DNA of 64,000 bases from CALDSL01 sp039810245 (GTDB taxonomy: Bacteria; Chloroflexota; Anaerolineae; Anaerolineales; Anaerolineaceae): contig JBDHWQ010000006.1 in NCBI GenBank assembly GCA_039810245.1, positions 108,119 through 172,118 on the forward strand, written 5' to 3'. Under the pieces are notes generated by a model. That model had not been told where the DNA came from. It searched no databases and worked only from the letters and a program-made list of their open reading frames with translations. How positions within the stretch are numbered: the first letter of the stretch is position 1; every line of letters begins with the position of its first letter. The position numbers and the translations under genes were made by a program. Positions 26,162 to 34,855 of the stretch are shown here, piece by piece.

Positions 26162-28186
26162 ATGGCCCACATTCTGCCCGAAACACCGCCGCAATCCTTA
26201 CCGGGTGAAGTCCTCAAAACGTTCCGTTCCTTGAAAGCTTTACCAGATAGCTACTACGTATGGCACCGGTTAGCACCCTGGCAGCCAAAATCCCCCGATT
26301 TTTTAATCATCACGCATGAGGGTAAAGCTCTGCTGGTGAAAGTCTGCGCTGCAGCGGCCACTCAGGCCACCAGCGTAGCCCAGCTCCTTCTGATCGATGA
26401 TGACCGGCCGCCGTTGGGAGCGGAAGAAGCCCGGTTACTTACCACGTTCCTTGAGCGCTTACAGTTTCCAGCTGATACTTCGATCGAAACGCTGATCGTA
26501 TTTCCAAACATTCCTCACAAGCAGGTGCTTGAAAGCCGGCTGGAGCGCCAGCCGGGAGAGCCGCAATGGGCCGGGCGTGAACTAGTACAGGCCAATTCCA
26601 GCCTGACTTGGGAGCAGTTCTTCTCGCAAAAGCCATTGGATAGCATTTGCATCGAAAAAATACGCCAGCAGTTTACGCCGGAGATGGTGGTTCCCACAGA
26701 GATGACTGTACGCCAGGGTAACGCGCGCCGCCTGGAAGCCGGGCTCACCAGTTATCTGTTGGATTACAACCAGGAAGCCGCCGTCAAAGCTGACCTGAAC
26801 CTGGAGCCGGATAGCCAGGCATTGAGCAACAACTTCCGGCTCAATATTATCAATGGCGTCGCGGGGAGCGGGAAGACACTGATCCTACTGTACCGCTTGC
26901 GGCTGCTCTACCGGATGTACCCCAGCAAAAGGTACCTGGTTCTTACGCACAACCGGCCTTTAAGCCGTGATCTGGAATCGCGCTTTAACCGAATGGAAGG
27001 CCACTCTCCGCGTAATATCGAGTGGCGTACCTTCAACGGCTGGTGCTACCAGCATTGGCCCAAGCAACAAATTCCCTGGTGTGATCCTATCTCGATACGT
27101 GTGCGCGAGCGACGCATCCACGAGGTCTGGCAAGAAACACTGGAGGATACGGGCATCAGTGAACACATGCTGCTCAGCGAGATTGACTGGCTCAAAGACC
27201 AACTGCCGGTGCAGCGTGAAGCTTATCTCGAGATGGACCGGCGCGGGCGCGGTTTTGGCCTGAGCACTGAGCAACGCCAGCGCATGTGGGCCGCTGTTGA
27301 AGCTTACCAACAGTTGATGCGCCAGAATGGGGAACAGGATTGGGGCGATGTGCCTCAGTTGTTGTGGCAGGCGGTGGAAGAAAAAAAGACCCAACTGCCT
27401 CAATATGATGTGATTTTCATTGATGAGGCGCAATTTTTCGCGCCACTATGGGTGACCTTGATCCAGAAGGCGCTCGTAGCACAAAACTCACACCTGTTCC
27501 TGGTGGCTGATCCCACCCAGGGGTTCCTGGGGCGCAAAGCCACCTGGAAGTCGCTGGGTTTAGATGCGCGTGGAAAGTCACACCATCTCACCCGCTCGTA
27601 CCGTACCACGCGTGAGATTATGCAGTTTGCCACCCTGTTTTACCGGCTGCGGCTTTCGGATGAAAAGGATGACGATGTGTTAGCTCCGGACATGCTCAAT
27701 ATGCCAAATGGCAGCTTTCCTACGATCGTGCCCTTGAACAGCGCCCAGGATGAAATCACGCGCGTGGTGAATGAAGTTGCGGAATTGATCCAGAGCGGTT
27801 TTGCGCGCAAGAACCTGTTAATCCTGCATGCCAACGGTCAGGGCTGCCAGTCGTTGATCCAGGAGATCAACCGGCGGCTGGGGAAGAACGCGGCGATGGA
27901 CCCGAAGGATATCTACCCTGGTGATTATGTGCGCGTAACAACGCTGAATGCCGGGGCCGGTCTGGAGAGCCCGATTGTTTTCCTGGTCGGGCTGCGCAAC
28001 CTGTTTGAGGAAGAACAATCCTTGCGCCTATCGGATGAGGAACGCGAAGCGATCGTCCGCGCTAATACGCGCAAGATTTACATGGCGGCTACGCGCGCCG
28101 GCCAGCGTCTGGTGTTTACCTACGTAGGTGATTTGCCCGTCATCCTGCAACAAGCGTTTGCAATGCAGAACGCGATGCCAGCCTAG
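26162..28186 (+). CDS. UvrD-like superfamily-1 helicase with degenerate NERD-like N-terminus
   Basis: The 674-residue protein begins with ~180 residues resembling a nuclease-related (NERD) fold. SPDFLIITHEGKALLVKVC keeps the Asp and Lys, but the usual Glu of ExK is Leu, so nuclease activity is doubtful. The helicase core has Walker A GVAGSGKT (232-239), Ia YLVLTHNRPLSRDL, motif II IDEAQFF (Asp421/Glu422), III LVADPTQGF, IV SYRTTREI, V TTLNAGAGLESPIV and VI YMAATRAGQRLVFTYVG. It is SF1A-like. Its stop overlaps the stop of the convergent phosphatase gene (28183-28186). Confidence 0.9.
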   Translation: MAHILPETPPQSLPGEVLKTFRSLKALPDSYYVWHRLAPWQPKSPDFLIITHEGKALLVKVCAAAATQATSVAQLLLIDDDRPPLGAEEARLLTTFLERLQFPADTSIETLIVFPNIPHKQVLESRLERQPGEPQWAGRELVQANSSLTWEQFFSQKPLDSICIEKIRQQFTPEMVVPTEMTVRQGNARRLEAGLTSYLLDYNQEAAVKADLNLEPDSQALSNNFRLNIINGVAGSGKTLILLYRLRLLYRMYPSKRYLVLTHNRPLSRDLESRFNRMEGHSPRNIEWRTFNGWCYQHWPKQQIPWCDPISIRVRERRIHEVWQETLEDTGISEHMLLSEIDWLKDQLPVQREAYLEMDRRGRGFGLSTEQRQRMWAAVEAYQQLMRQNGEQDWGDVPQLLWQAVEEKKTQLPQYDVIFIDEAQFFAPLWVTLIQKALVAQNSHLFLVADPTQGFLGRKATWKSLGLDARGKSHHLTRSYRTTREIMQFATLFYRLRLSDEKDDDVLAPDMLNMPNGSFPTIVPLNSAQDEITRVVNEVAELIQSGFARKNLLILHANGQGCQSLIQEINRRLGKNAAMDPKDIYPGDYVRVTTLNAGAGLESPIVFLVGLRNLFEEEQSLRLSDEEREAIVRANTRKIYMAATRAGQRLVFTYVGDLPVILQQAFAMQNAMPA

Positions 28187-28968
28187 CGCCTCGTGATCTG
28201 CTTCCTCAGCTCGGGCAGCCAGGCGGTGGGGGCGGCGAGCATGTCTTCACGCGTGGGCTGGCCGGCCAGCAGGGCGGGCAGATCAAAAGGCGCGCCGCTC
28301 AGGCCTTCGACCTGGATACCCAGGGTGGCGAAGATGGGCAGGAAAGCGGCAAAGTCCCACAGGTAGACGGTGCGGATGAGCGCGCTGGCGGCGTGGCCGC
28401 GCGCCAGGCTGGCCAGGTGCGCGCCGGTGGAGCCCAGGGCTTTAATGCGCGGGTAGGTGATATCGTAGCGCAGGTGGGCGTTGGAGGGAATGGCCAGGAA
28501 CACCAGCTTATCCAGGTAATGGCGATCTTCCAGCGCCGGGTAGGGCTGCCCGTTGCAGAACGCGCCACCATGCCAGCCCCAGTGCAGTTCATCGACCATG
28601 GGGGAATAGAAGAACCCCGCCACCGGCTGCCCCTGATGGATGACCGCCAGGCAGGTGCCCCACGAGGCCATTCCCCAGATATACGGCCGCGTGCCGTCAA
28701 TCGGGTCAAGCACCCAGGTGGTTTCGCTCTGCGGGCCGGATGCGCCGCTCTCTTCGCTCAGCAATGCGTGGCCGGGGAAACGCGCGCGGATGCGGCCGGC
28801 GATGAAGTCTTCGATCTCATGCTCGGCTTCGGTCACCGGGGTCTGGTCGGCTTTGATGTGGATGGAGATGTGCCCGCGCCAGCGCAGGGCAATTTCGCCG
28901 GCGGCGCGCATCCACTCCAGGATGGCGGCGATGTCAGCCTGGCTGAACAGGCCGGTGGGCGAGGGCAT
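28183..28968 (-). CDS. Inositol monophosphatase-family phosphatase
   Basis: The 261-residue protein has the Li+-sensitive phosphatase motifs: LLSEESGA (metal-binding Glu pair), WVLDPIDGTRPYIWG (DPIDGT) and VYLWDFAAFLPI (WD..A, usually WDxAAG). Members dephosphorylate myo-inositol 1-phosphate, histidinol phosphate, fructose 1,6-bisphosphate or PAP; sequence alone does not decide. The third motif departs from the usual consensus (AAF rather than AAG). Its ATG overlaps the upstream lipoprotein stop (TGATG), so they form a two-gene operon. Confidence 0.9.
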   Translation of the reverse strand: MPSPTGLFSQADIAAILEWMRAAGEIALRWRGHISIHIKADQTPVTEAEHEIEDFIAGRIRARFPGHALLSEESGASGPQSETTWVLDPIDGTRPYIWGMASWGTCLAVIHQGQPVAGFFYSPMVDELHWGWHGGAFCNGQPYPALEDRHYLDKLVFLAIPSNAHLRYDITYPRIKALGSTGAHLASLARGHAASALIRTVYLWDFAAFLPIFATLGIQVEGLSGAPFDLPALLAGQPTREDMLAAPTAWLPELRKQITRR

Positions 28969-29399
28969 CAGCGCGCCAGGGTCAGGTCGCCGGCCTGCAG
29001 CACGGTAGATTCCACGGTGAACACGCGCGCCTGGTCGGCGTCACCCACCACGGGTTTCGCGCGTGCTGGCTCTGGGCCGATAATCAGTACGTAGTCACCC
29101 GGGGGAACGTTATTGATAAAAAAGCTGCCATCCGCGGACAGTGTGGCCTGTGGCGCCTTGTACGGCTCGAGGGTGAACATGCCACCGCCGCCTTTCACCG
29201 GTGCAAACGATGCGGCATAGGCAGTCAGCGGCTCATCCGGCCAGCGCTCAGCGGCATTGGGGATTTTCCCGCTGATGGCGCCTTTTCCGGCTTCCTGGGT
29301 GGGGGACATGGCTGGCTGGTCGCTGCCGGTCCCGGGCGCGCGACAGGCGCTCAGCAACAGGCCCAGGCAGGTGAGGATGATCAGGAGTCGAAATTTCAT
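28968..29399 (-). CDS. Lipoprotein with carboxypeptidase-regulatory-like beta domain
   Basis: Starting at ATG 29399, the 143-residue protein has a lipoprotein signal (MKFRLLIILTCLGLLLSAC). A beta-rich domain with GAISGKI, TLSADGSFFINNVPPGDYVLIIG follows, a pattern of carboxypeptidase regulatory-like or transthyretin-like folds used as surface modules. A longer in-frame opening upstream would bury the signal peptide and is rejected. Function is unknown. It is translationally coupled to the phosphatase gene. Confidence 0.82.
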   Translation of the reverse strand: MKFRLLIILTCLGLLLSACRAPGTGSDQPAMSPTQEAGKGAISGKIPNAAERWPDEPLTAYAASFAPVKGGGGMFTLEPYKAPQATLSADGSFFINNVPPGDYVLIIGPEPARAKPVVGDADQARVFTVESTVLQAGDLTLAR

Positions 29400-29472
29400 G
29401 CGCAGCTCCAGTGCAAAAAAGAGGAGAGACCCTCTGGCGAGGATCTCTCCGTATCGTACCATGAAATGGCGT

Positions 29473-30915
29473 TTACGGCGTGGGGACGCCGATGTAATCT
29501 TCAGCCAGGTAGGTGGTACCCTTTACGCCGCTGACCTTGCGCTCCATGTAAACGTGCACCAGCAGGGCGGCCGTGCCGTCGCTCTCGACCACGGCCGCGC
29601 CGCGGAAGGTTTTATCGGTTGGGCGATAGGCCTTGGCGGTGCCAATATTGAACGTGCGCTTGCTGTATGGGCCCAGGGTGGGCAGTTTGTATTCGATGTT
29701 GACGCCGTCATTGCGGTAGAAGGTTACCTTTACGTTGCTGGCAGCTGTGGCAGAAGTGTTCATCACGCTGATCGTGGCCTGATAGCCCTTCGTGGTGTTG
29801 GCGGACCATACCAGGTAAGGCAGCGAGACCTCGGTGGCGCCCTGGATCTGGCCGGTATAAGCGGTGCTCACGCCATCGCTGCCGGTGTTCTTGGCGACCA
29901 CGGCGATCTGCTGCTGGCCTTCGATGATGGCTGAGAAGCTCTTGCGGCTGGAGCTGCGGATGGAGCAGGCGCTGACGGTGGCGCGGCCATAGGGAGCCAG
30001 GGTGATTTTGTAGGAACTCGTGCTGGTCTTTTTCGGAGTGGTGCTGGTACTGGTGTTATTCTCGGTATAACCGGTGAAGGTGACCGTGTTGGTTTCGCCG
30101 CTGACGTTCTGTAACTCAAAGCTGGTCTTCTGCGAGCCGTGGTTATAACTGCACTTCACCAGAGGCATGAAGAAGATGCTGCTCGGGTCAGAGATGCCTT
30201 CGAAGGCATAGGCGCGGCGGCCGACGTTGTGCAGGTCTTCCACCGCGGCAACTACCCGTGCGCCGTCCGCGTTGGCGGTGATCACCAGCGAACTGATCTT
30301 TGGCAGGACGAACTGTTCTGCCGTGCCCTGCAGGAACACCGCATTGGCCTGGAAGATATACGAGTAGTTGGTATTAATATCCGAAGTGACGACGTCGCTC
30401 CCAATCTGGATACCTTTGGCATCATAGAAACGCAGCGTCAGGCTGGTGGCGGTGTTCATCACGTTCTGGATGCCCACCTGGGAAATAAAGCCCTTGGGAT
30501 CGTTAACCACGGCGGGGATATAGATGGTGGACGCGCCCTGGTCCTGGCTGAAGGCTGAGTACAGCATGCGCGAGTAGTTCGGATCGGCGCTGGGGGATTG
30601 CTCGTAGATGGCCTGGATCTCAGTATCGGCCATGAGCACGGCAGAGCCTTTGAAGCCATCTGGCACGTTGGTCTCGCCAATATAGATTTCGCCCGAGCCG
30701 TGCGTGTCTACGTCAATGGGTGTGGATTGGCCGGCCTGCAGCCCGGTGATGGTGCTGAAGTACGTCACCGTGATCTCGGTTTTCTCGCCCGGATTGTAGT
30801 AATAGATAATGGACGTCCAGGTCTGTTTGACGGACGTCTGGGCCTGTACCGGAGCCGGCAGTGCCAGCGAAGCCAGGAGCGTAATTGCCAGAATGAAGAA
30901 CGCAGCTCGTTTCAT
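29473..30915 (-). CDS. Exported repeat protein, tandem beta-sandwich-like modules
   Basis: The 480-residue protein has a signal peptide (MKRAAFFILAITLLASLALPA, cleavage near VQA-QT). The ATG at 30915 has AAGGA 9 bases upstream. At least three modules share a pattern: short hydrophobic strand, N/T-rich strand, VxFY(R/D), glycine turn. Examples are TLRFYDAKGIQIG, TVTFTGYTENN and KVTFYRNDGVNIE, each preceded by QNV or VMNTS-type strands. Such repeats are typical of secreted or cell-surface adhesion-type proteins in Chloroflexota. There is no enzymatic motif and no cell-wall anchor. Confidence 0.85.
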   Translation of the reverse strand: MKRAAFFILAITLLASLALPAPVQAQTSVKQTWTSIIYYYNPGEKTEITVTYFSTITGLQAGQSTPIDVDTHGSGEIYIGETNVPDGFKGSAVLMADTEIQAIYEQSPSADPNYSRMLYSAFSQDQGASTIYIPAVVNDPKGFISQVGIQNVMNTATSLTLRFYDAKGIQIGSDVVTSDINTNYSYIFQANAVFLQGTAEQFVLPKISSLVITANADGARVVAAVEDLHNVGRRAYAFEGISDPSSIFFMPLVKCSYNHGSQKTSFELQNVSGETNTVTFTGYTENNTSTSTTPKKTSTSSYKITLAPYGRATVSACSIRSSSRKSFSAIIEGQQQIAVVAKNTGSDGVSTAYTGQIQGATEVSLPYLVWSANTTKGYQATISVMNTSATAASNVKVTFYRNDGVNIEYKLPTLGPYSKRTFNIGTAKAYRPTDKTFRGAAVVESDGTAALLVHVYMERKVSGVKGTTYLAEDYIGVPTP

Positions 30916-31067
30916 GAGTATCATCCTTTGGTTCCAGTGATCCTTGAATCCCCAGGAATATGCCTTTCCCGCAGGGAAAGAGGCGATCCTAATGATGAGA
31001 ATACCCTCGCGCCGGGGCAGAGTCAATAATGCTTTGGTGGTATGCGCCCGATTTTTCCGCGACGCGG

Positions 31068-32399
31068 TCAGCGGATGACGGGGAACGACAGGTTGTAGAT
31101 GGCCTGGTACGCCTGGGCCTGTTCGCCGAGCAGGTACAGGTGGGTGTTGAGCGCCAGCAGCAGGGGCAGCGAGCCGGCGGGCTGGGGTGGAGCTTCGAAG
31201 CTGACCCATTCGCTGGTCTGCTGCAGGTATTCTAACGGCGCGAGCGGCGCGTTGGCCTCTCCGCCCACCAGATAGAGCACGCCGGCCAGGCTGGCAGCGC
31301 TGGCGTGCGCGCGCGGCTCGGGCAAAGGGGTGCCATCCTGCCAGCTCGTGCTGCCGGGGGCGTCGCGCGTGGGGAAATAGTGCAGCACGCTGCTTAGCGT
31401 GCCATCCGCGTTTTGTCCGCCGGCGAGAATAACCTTGCCATCCACGCTCGCAGCAGCGGCGTAGGCGCGCGGCTGGGGCAGCGAGCTGCGCGCTTCCCAG
31501 CGGTCGAGATCAGGTGCGTAAGCGTACACCCCGGCCACGGCCTGCTGCCCATCCCAGCCGCCAAAGAGGTACAGGCGGCCTTCCATGGATACCAGCGCCG
31601 CGCCTTCCAGCGCAGCGGGCAGCGCGGCGCGCGGCTGCCAGGTATCGGTGCGCGGGTCGTAGACTTCCAATGCGGCGGTTGGGGCGCCATCCTGCGCGCG
31701 CCCACCGGCTACGTAGATTTTCTCACCCAGCAGCGCCGCGCCGGCGTGGCTGACCGGGGTGGGCTTGGGCGCGGCGCGCTTCCAGGCATTTCCGACCAGA
31801 TCGTAATACCAGCAGCCATCCAGGCCTTCGCCGGACAGTATGTACAGGCGGTTTTCATACACCGCGCCGGCGGCAGCGCGCGCGGCTACTGGCGGCGCGG
31901 GTAACATGCTCCAGCGCTCGGGCAGGCGCGCCGCTGCGGGCAGCGCGGTGGCAGCCGGCGGCTCACTGGCCGTGGCCGGCGGGGTAGAAAGCGCGGCCCA
32001 GGTGACCACCACAACCACTACCAGCAGGGCAATCAGCAGCAGCACCTCGGCAGCGCGCAGCATTCCGCGGCGGGCCAGCGGCGAGCCTGGGATGGGGGAT
32101 AGCGGGGGCAGGGCAGGCTCGGCGTGGGCCACGACGGGCGGCGTAGCGGGCGCCGGCTCGGCGGCAGGGATGACAGCCATCTGCGGGGCAGGGCTGGCCA
32201 GCAGCCCGGTGCGCAATGCATACAGGGTAGCTTCGGTGCGTGAAGCCACGCCCACCTTGGCAAAAATATTGCGCAGATGCACCTTCACCGTGTTGGGGCT
32301 GATCACCAGGCGCGCCGCAATCTCCTTGTTGCTCGCGCCGGTTGCTACCAACCGCAGGATTTCGCGCTCGCGCTCGCTGAGTTCGGTCTCCTCGGGCAT
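31068..32399 (-). CDS. LuxR-type DNA-binding domain / membrane anchor / Kelch beta-propeller protein
   Basis: The 443-residue protein begins with a LuxR/GerE helix-turn-helix (residues 6-65, LSEREREILRLVATG, NTVKVHLRNIFAKVG). A Pro/Ala linker and one membrane segment (about 117-137) follow. From about residue 160 at least five Kelch repeats occur (e.g. YVAGGRAQDG, YLFGGWDGQQ, ILAGGQNADG, YLVGGEANA). Topology implies a cytoplasmic DNA-binding domain and an extracytoplasmic propeller sensor, a one-component transmembrane regulator. A TATAAT (32414-32409, minus strand) ends only 9 bases before the ATG, so the mRNA may be leaderless. Confidence 0.88.
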   Translation of the reverse strand: MPEETELSEREREILRLVATGASNKEIAARLVISPNTVKVHLRNIFAKVGVASRTEATLYALRTGLLASPAPQMAVIPAAEPAPATPPVVAHAEPALPPLSPIPGSPLARRGMLRAAEVLLLIALLVVVVVVTWAALSTPPATASEPPAATALPAAARLPERWSMLPAPPVAARAAAGAVYENRLYILSGEGLDGCWYYDLVGNAWKRAAPKPTPVSHAGAALLGEKIYVAGGRAQDGAPTAALEVYDPRTDTWQPRAALPAALEGAALVSMEGRLYLFGGWDGQQAVAGVYAYAPDLDRWEARSSLPQPRAYAAAASVDGKVILAGGQNADGTLSSVLHYFPTRDAPGSTSWQDGTPLPEPRAHASAASLAGVLYLVGGEANAPLAPLEYLQQTSEWVSFEAPPQPAGSLPLLLALNTHLYLLGEQAQAYQAIYNLSFPVIR

Positions 32400-32408
32400 G
32401 ATAGTGTG

Positions 32409-32414
32409 ATTATA
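32409..32414 (-). promoter_or_regulatory. -10 box giving a near-leaderless transcript
   Basis: TATAAT on the minus strand is followed by 9 bases and then the ATG of the LuxR-Kelch gene. A start 6-8 bases downstream would leave at most about 3 untranslated bases. No RBS is present. Confidence 0.5.
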
Positions 32415-32520
32415 CTGCAAGCCCGTGTGGCCCTACGGAATGGGCTGAAAAATACGGCGCGAAATACGTCTTTCTTATATGATGTATAATCAAATCAAGC
32501 CCGCTTGAAATGAGGACAGA

Positions 32521-33135
32521 ATGGAACTGTTGTTGAACCCCAATGTCGCGTACCTGCTGCTGGTGGGCGGATTTTTACTGGCTATCCTGGCGTTGTTTTC
32601 GCCGGGAACCGGCCTGCTGGAGCTGGGCGCGTTATTTTCTCTGTTGCTGGCAGGGTACAGCATTTACAACCTGCCGATCAATGCCTGGGCGCTGGTGCTG
32701 CTGGCGGCGGGGGTGATCCCGTTCGCGCTGGCCGTGCAGCGCTGGAAACGCTGGCCACTGCTGCTGGTAGCGATGGGGGCGCTGGTGGTCGGGTCGGTGT
32801 TCCTGTTCCGCGTGGAAAATGGCACTGCGGTGCACCCGGCGCTGGCCGTGCTGGTCTCGGCGCTGTCCATTGGGCTGTTGTGGCTGGTGGGGCGCAAAGG
32901 CCTCGAGGCTGTGGTGCGCCCGAGCAACACCCTGCAGCGGCTGATTGGCATGGAAGGTGAAGCCCGCACGGGTATCTACCGCGAGGGGACGGTGTACGTG
33001 GATGGCGAAAGCTGGACGGCGCGCAGTAAGGCCGCCATCGCCGCGGGCACGGCCGTGCGCGTGATTGGCCGCGATGGGCTGGTGCTGGTGGTGGAACCAC
33101 TGGCCGGCGCGCCGCAGGTGGAAGGCAATTCGTGA
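32521..33135 (+). CDS. NfeD-like membrane protein
   Basis: The 204-residue protein has four to five hydrophobic segments and a C-terminal OB-fold domain. The latter includes LIGMEGEARTGIYREGTVYVDGESW and VRVIGRDGLVLVVEPL, matching NfeD short forms. NfeD proteins pair with SPFH (stomatin/flotillin) proteins to organise membrane microdomains. GAGGA lies before the ATG, and TATAAT at 32485-32490 is upstream. The Band 7 gene follows after 52 bases, the usual NfeD-SPFH arrangement. Confidence 0.88.
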   Translation: MELLLNPNVAYLLLVGGFLLAILALFSPGTGLLELGALFSLLLAGYSIYNLPINAWALVLLAAGVIPFALAVQRWKRWPLLLVAMGALVVGSVFLFRVENGTAVHPALAVLVSALSIGLLWLVGRKGLEAVVRPSNTLQRLIGMEGEARTGIYREGTVYVDGESWTARSKAAIAAGTAVRVIGRDGLVLVVEPLAGAPQVEGNS

Positions 33136-33187
33136 CGCGCGCTGCGCGTCGCATATCGGCTCTTTCTTCTCAGATTGCGAGGATCCC

Positions 33188-34099
33188 ATGACGTTTGATG
33201 CTGCATCTACAACTGTTTACTGCCTGATCGGGGTAGTCGTCCTGGCGGCGATTGCGTTCCTGACCTCGGCGGTAAAAATCGTGCCCGAGTACCAGCGCCT
33301 GGTGGTGTTCCGCCTGGGCCGCTGCATCGGTGACCGCGGGCCGGGGATCGTGCTGCTGATCCCATTTATTGATCGAGCCGTGCGCGTTGACCTGCGCGAG
33401 CAGGTGCGCGAAATCCCGCACCAGACCTCGATCACCAAAGACAACGCGCCGATCTCAATCGACTTCCTGTGGTACTACAAGGTCTTCAGCCCCAGCGACA
33501 GCGTGCTGCAGGTGGGTAACTTTGAGCTGGCCGCGCAGGGTATGGCTACCACCACGCTGCGCTCGGTGGTCGGCGGTATTATGCTGGACGAAGTGCTTTC
33601 GGAACGCGAGCATATTAACAATATGCTGCGCGCCCGCCTGGATGAAGTGACCGAACGCTGGGGCGTCAAAGTCACCAACGTAGAAATCCGCGAGATCATT
33701 CCTCCGCGCGATGTGCAGGACTCGATGAACCGCCAGCTCACCGCGGAACGCACCCGCCGCGCGCTGGTTACCGAATCGACCGGTACGCGCGAGGCCGCGA
33801 TCAATGTGGCCGAAGGCGAAAAGCAGGCCAACATCCTGCGCGCGGAAGGCGAGCGCCAGGCTTCGATCCTCAAGGCGGAAGGCGACCGCCAGGCGGCGAT
33901 GCTGCGCGCCGAGGGCTTCTCCACCGCGCTGACCACGATCAATACCGTGGCTTCCACCGCCGACCAGCGCACGATCACGCTGCAGTACTTCGATACGCTG
34001 CGCAACATGGCGCAGGGCCAGAGCACCAAGTGGATCTTCCCGCTGGAGTTCACCGGCCTGATTGGCAATTTCCTGAAAGCACAGGACAAAGTCGAGTAA
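33188..34099 (+). CDS. SPFH/Band 7 (stomatin-like) protein
   Basis: The 303-residue protein starts at ATG 33188 (GCGAGG upstream). It has an N-terminal membrane segment (residues ~10-28), then the Band 7 domain: VPEYQRLVVFRLGRC, GPGIVLLIPFID, VREIPHQTSITKDNAPI and the EVLSEREHIN region. A long helical stretch with a repeated AEGE/RQA(S/A) pattern (residues ~215-260) mediates oligomerisation. Stomatins form membrane scaffolds. It is the partner of the adjacent NfeD gene. Confidence 0.93.
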   Translation: MTFDAASTTVYCLIGVVVLAAIAFLTSAVKIVPEYQRLVVFRLGRCIGDRGPGIVLLIPFIDRAVRVDLREQVREIPHQTSITKDNAPISIDFLWYYKVFSPSDSVLQVGNFELAAQGMATTTLRSVVGGIMLDEVLSEREHINNMLRARLDEVTERWGVKVTNVEIREIIPPRDVQDSMNRQLTAERTRRALVTESTGTREAAINVAEGEKQANILRAEGERQASILKAEGDRQAAMLRAEGFSTALTTINTVASTADQRTITLQYFDTLRNMAQGQSTKWIFPLEFTGLIGNFLKAQDKVE

Positions 34100-34121
34100 G
34101 GTTAGCAAAGCGAACACCAAA

Positions 34122-34148
34122 CAGGGGTGGGCTACCGGCCCACCCCTG
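34122..34148. terminator. Hairpin after the Band 7 gene
   Basis: An 11-bp stem CAGGGGTGGGC / GCCCACCCCTG with loop TACCG lies 22 bases after the Band 7 stop. No T-run follows on either side, so termination would be weak. It lies just upstream of the acetyltransferase start. Confidence 0.5.
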
Positions 34149-34162
34149 ATGGTACCCGGTGC

Positions 34163-34639
34163 ATGGATCGCGAACCCGCGCAACCTTCCCCTTCTTACTC
34201 CATCCAGACCGCCGGCTGGCGCGACCTGATGGCGCTGCGCCGCCTGGAAGATGCGTGTTTTGATCTGGATGCCTGGCCGCTGATCGACCTGCTGGGCGTG
34301 CTGACGGTGCCGGGCGTGGTGCGCCTGAAGGCGGTGGTGGGTGACGAGATGGTGGGTTTCGTCTCCGGGGATATCCGCCAGCGCGAGCGTCTGGGATGGA
34401 TCACCACCATTGGCGTGCTGCCCGAACACCGGCGCAAGGGCATCGCCAACCACCTGCTGGACCTGTGCGAAACGGGCATGGGGCAGCCGGCGGTGCGCCT
34501 GTGCGTGCGCAAGAGCAACGCCGGGGCCATCCAGCTTTACCTGCGGCGCGGCTACCAGCAGGTGGCAGTGTGGGGGCGCTACTACCGCGGCGGCGAGGAT
34601 GCGCTGGTGTTGGAGAAAAAGCTAGCGCAAAATCCTTAA
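34163..34639 (+). CDS. GNAT-family N-acetyltransferase (RimI-like)
   Basis: The 158-residue protein carries the acetyl-CoA binding motif GVLPEHRRKGIANHLLD (R/Q-x-x-G-x-G/A form). The C-terminal RimI-like strand and helix are NAGAIQLYLRRGYQQVAVWGRYY. The family transfers acetyl groups to amines, often protein N-termini. The start at 34163 removes residues that would be encoded inside the preceding hairpin; there is no strong RBS, so the start is uncertain by a few codons. Confidence 0.85.
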   Translation: MDREPAQPSPSYSIQTAGWRDLMALRRLEDACFDLDAWPLIDLLGVLTVPGVVRLKAVVGDEMVGFVSGDIRQRERLGWITTIGVLPEHRRKGIANHLLDLCETGMGQPAVRLCVRKSNAGAIQLYLRRGYQQVAVWGRYYRGGEDALVLEKKLAQNP

Positions 34640-34662
34640 GGAGTCCGTAAGGTTGGCGGTGG

Positions 34663-34691
34663 TTGACTTTTGTTTGGACTCGGCATATACT
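34663..34691 (+). promoter_or_regulatory. Strong sigma-70 promoter of a short leader/small RNA
   Basis: TTGACT (34663-34668), 17-base spacer, TATACT (34686-34691). One of the best promoters in the window. The predicted start is near 34698. Confidence 0.75.
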
Positions 34692-34697
34692 CTTGGT

Positions 34698-34789
34698 ACG
34701 GAGAGCAGCACACCTTATGCGAGTTTTGGACGACAAAGGAACCCGGATGCACCCGTGAGAGCACGCGATATCTTTTCGCGTGCTTTTTT
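34698..34789 (+). ncRNA. Predicted ~90-nt RNA with mini-ORF and terminator (attenuator leader or sRNA)
   Basis: A strong promoter and a rho-independent terminator bracket about 90 bases. Inside is an ORF at 34717-34758 encoding MRVLDDKGTRMHP, with GGAGAG 11 bases upstream of its ATG. Its stop codon lies one base before the terminator stem, so a ribosome at the stop would sterically hinder the hairpin. This could be translation-dependent attenuation of the SWIM gene 66 bases downstream, or a stand-alone sRNA. It resembles no riboswitch I recognise. Confidence 0.5.
34760..34789 (+). terminator. Rho-independent terminator in front of the SWIM gene
   Basis: The stem AGCACGCGA (34760-34768) pairs with TCGCGTGCT (34776-34784), loop TATCTTT, followed by six T residues. 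Confidence 0.85.
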
Positions 34790-34855
34790 GTACCAAAATC
34801 TGACCTTCGCAGCCGTACGATCCAAGTATCTAACCCACAAATAAAGGAGATAGAA

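Noticed and set aside
24411..28186. Assignment of the helicase pair to a named defence system such as Gabija or Mokosh
   Set aside because: The required partner domains (TOPRIM/OLD nuclease, PLD nuclease or kinase) are absent.
30916..31209. N-terminal extension of the exported repeat protein
   Set aside because: It would precede and hide a clear signal peptide; the ATG at 30915 has an RBS.
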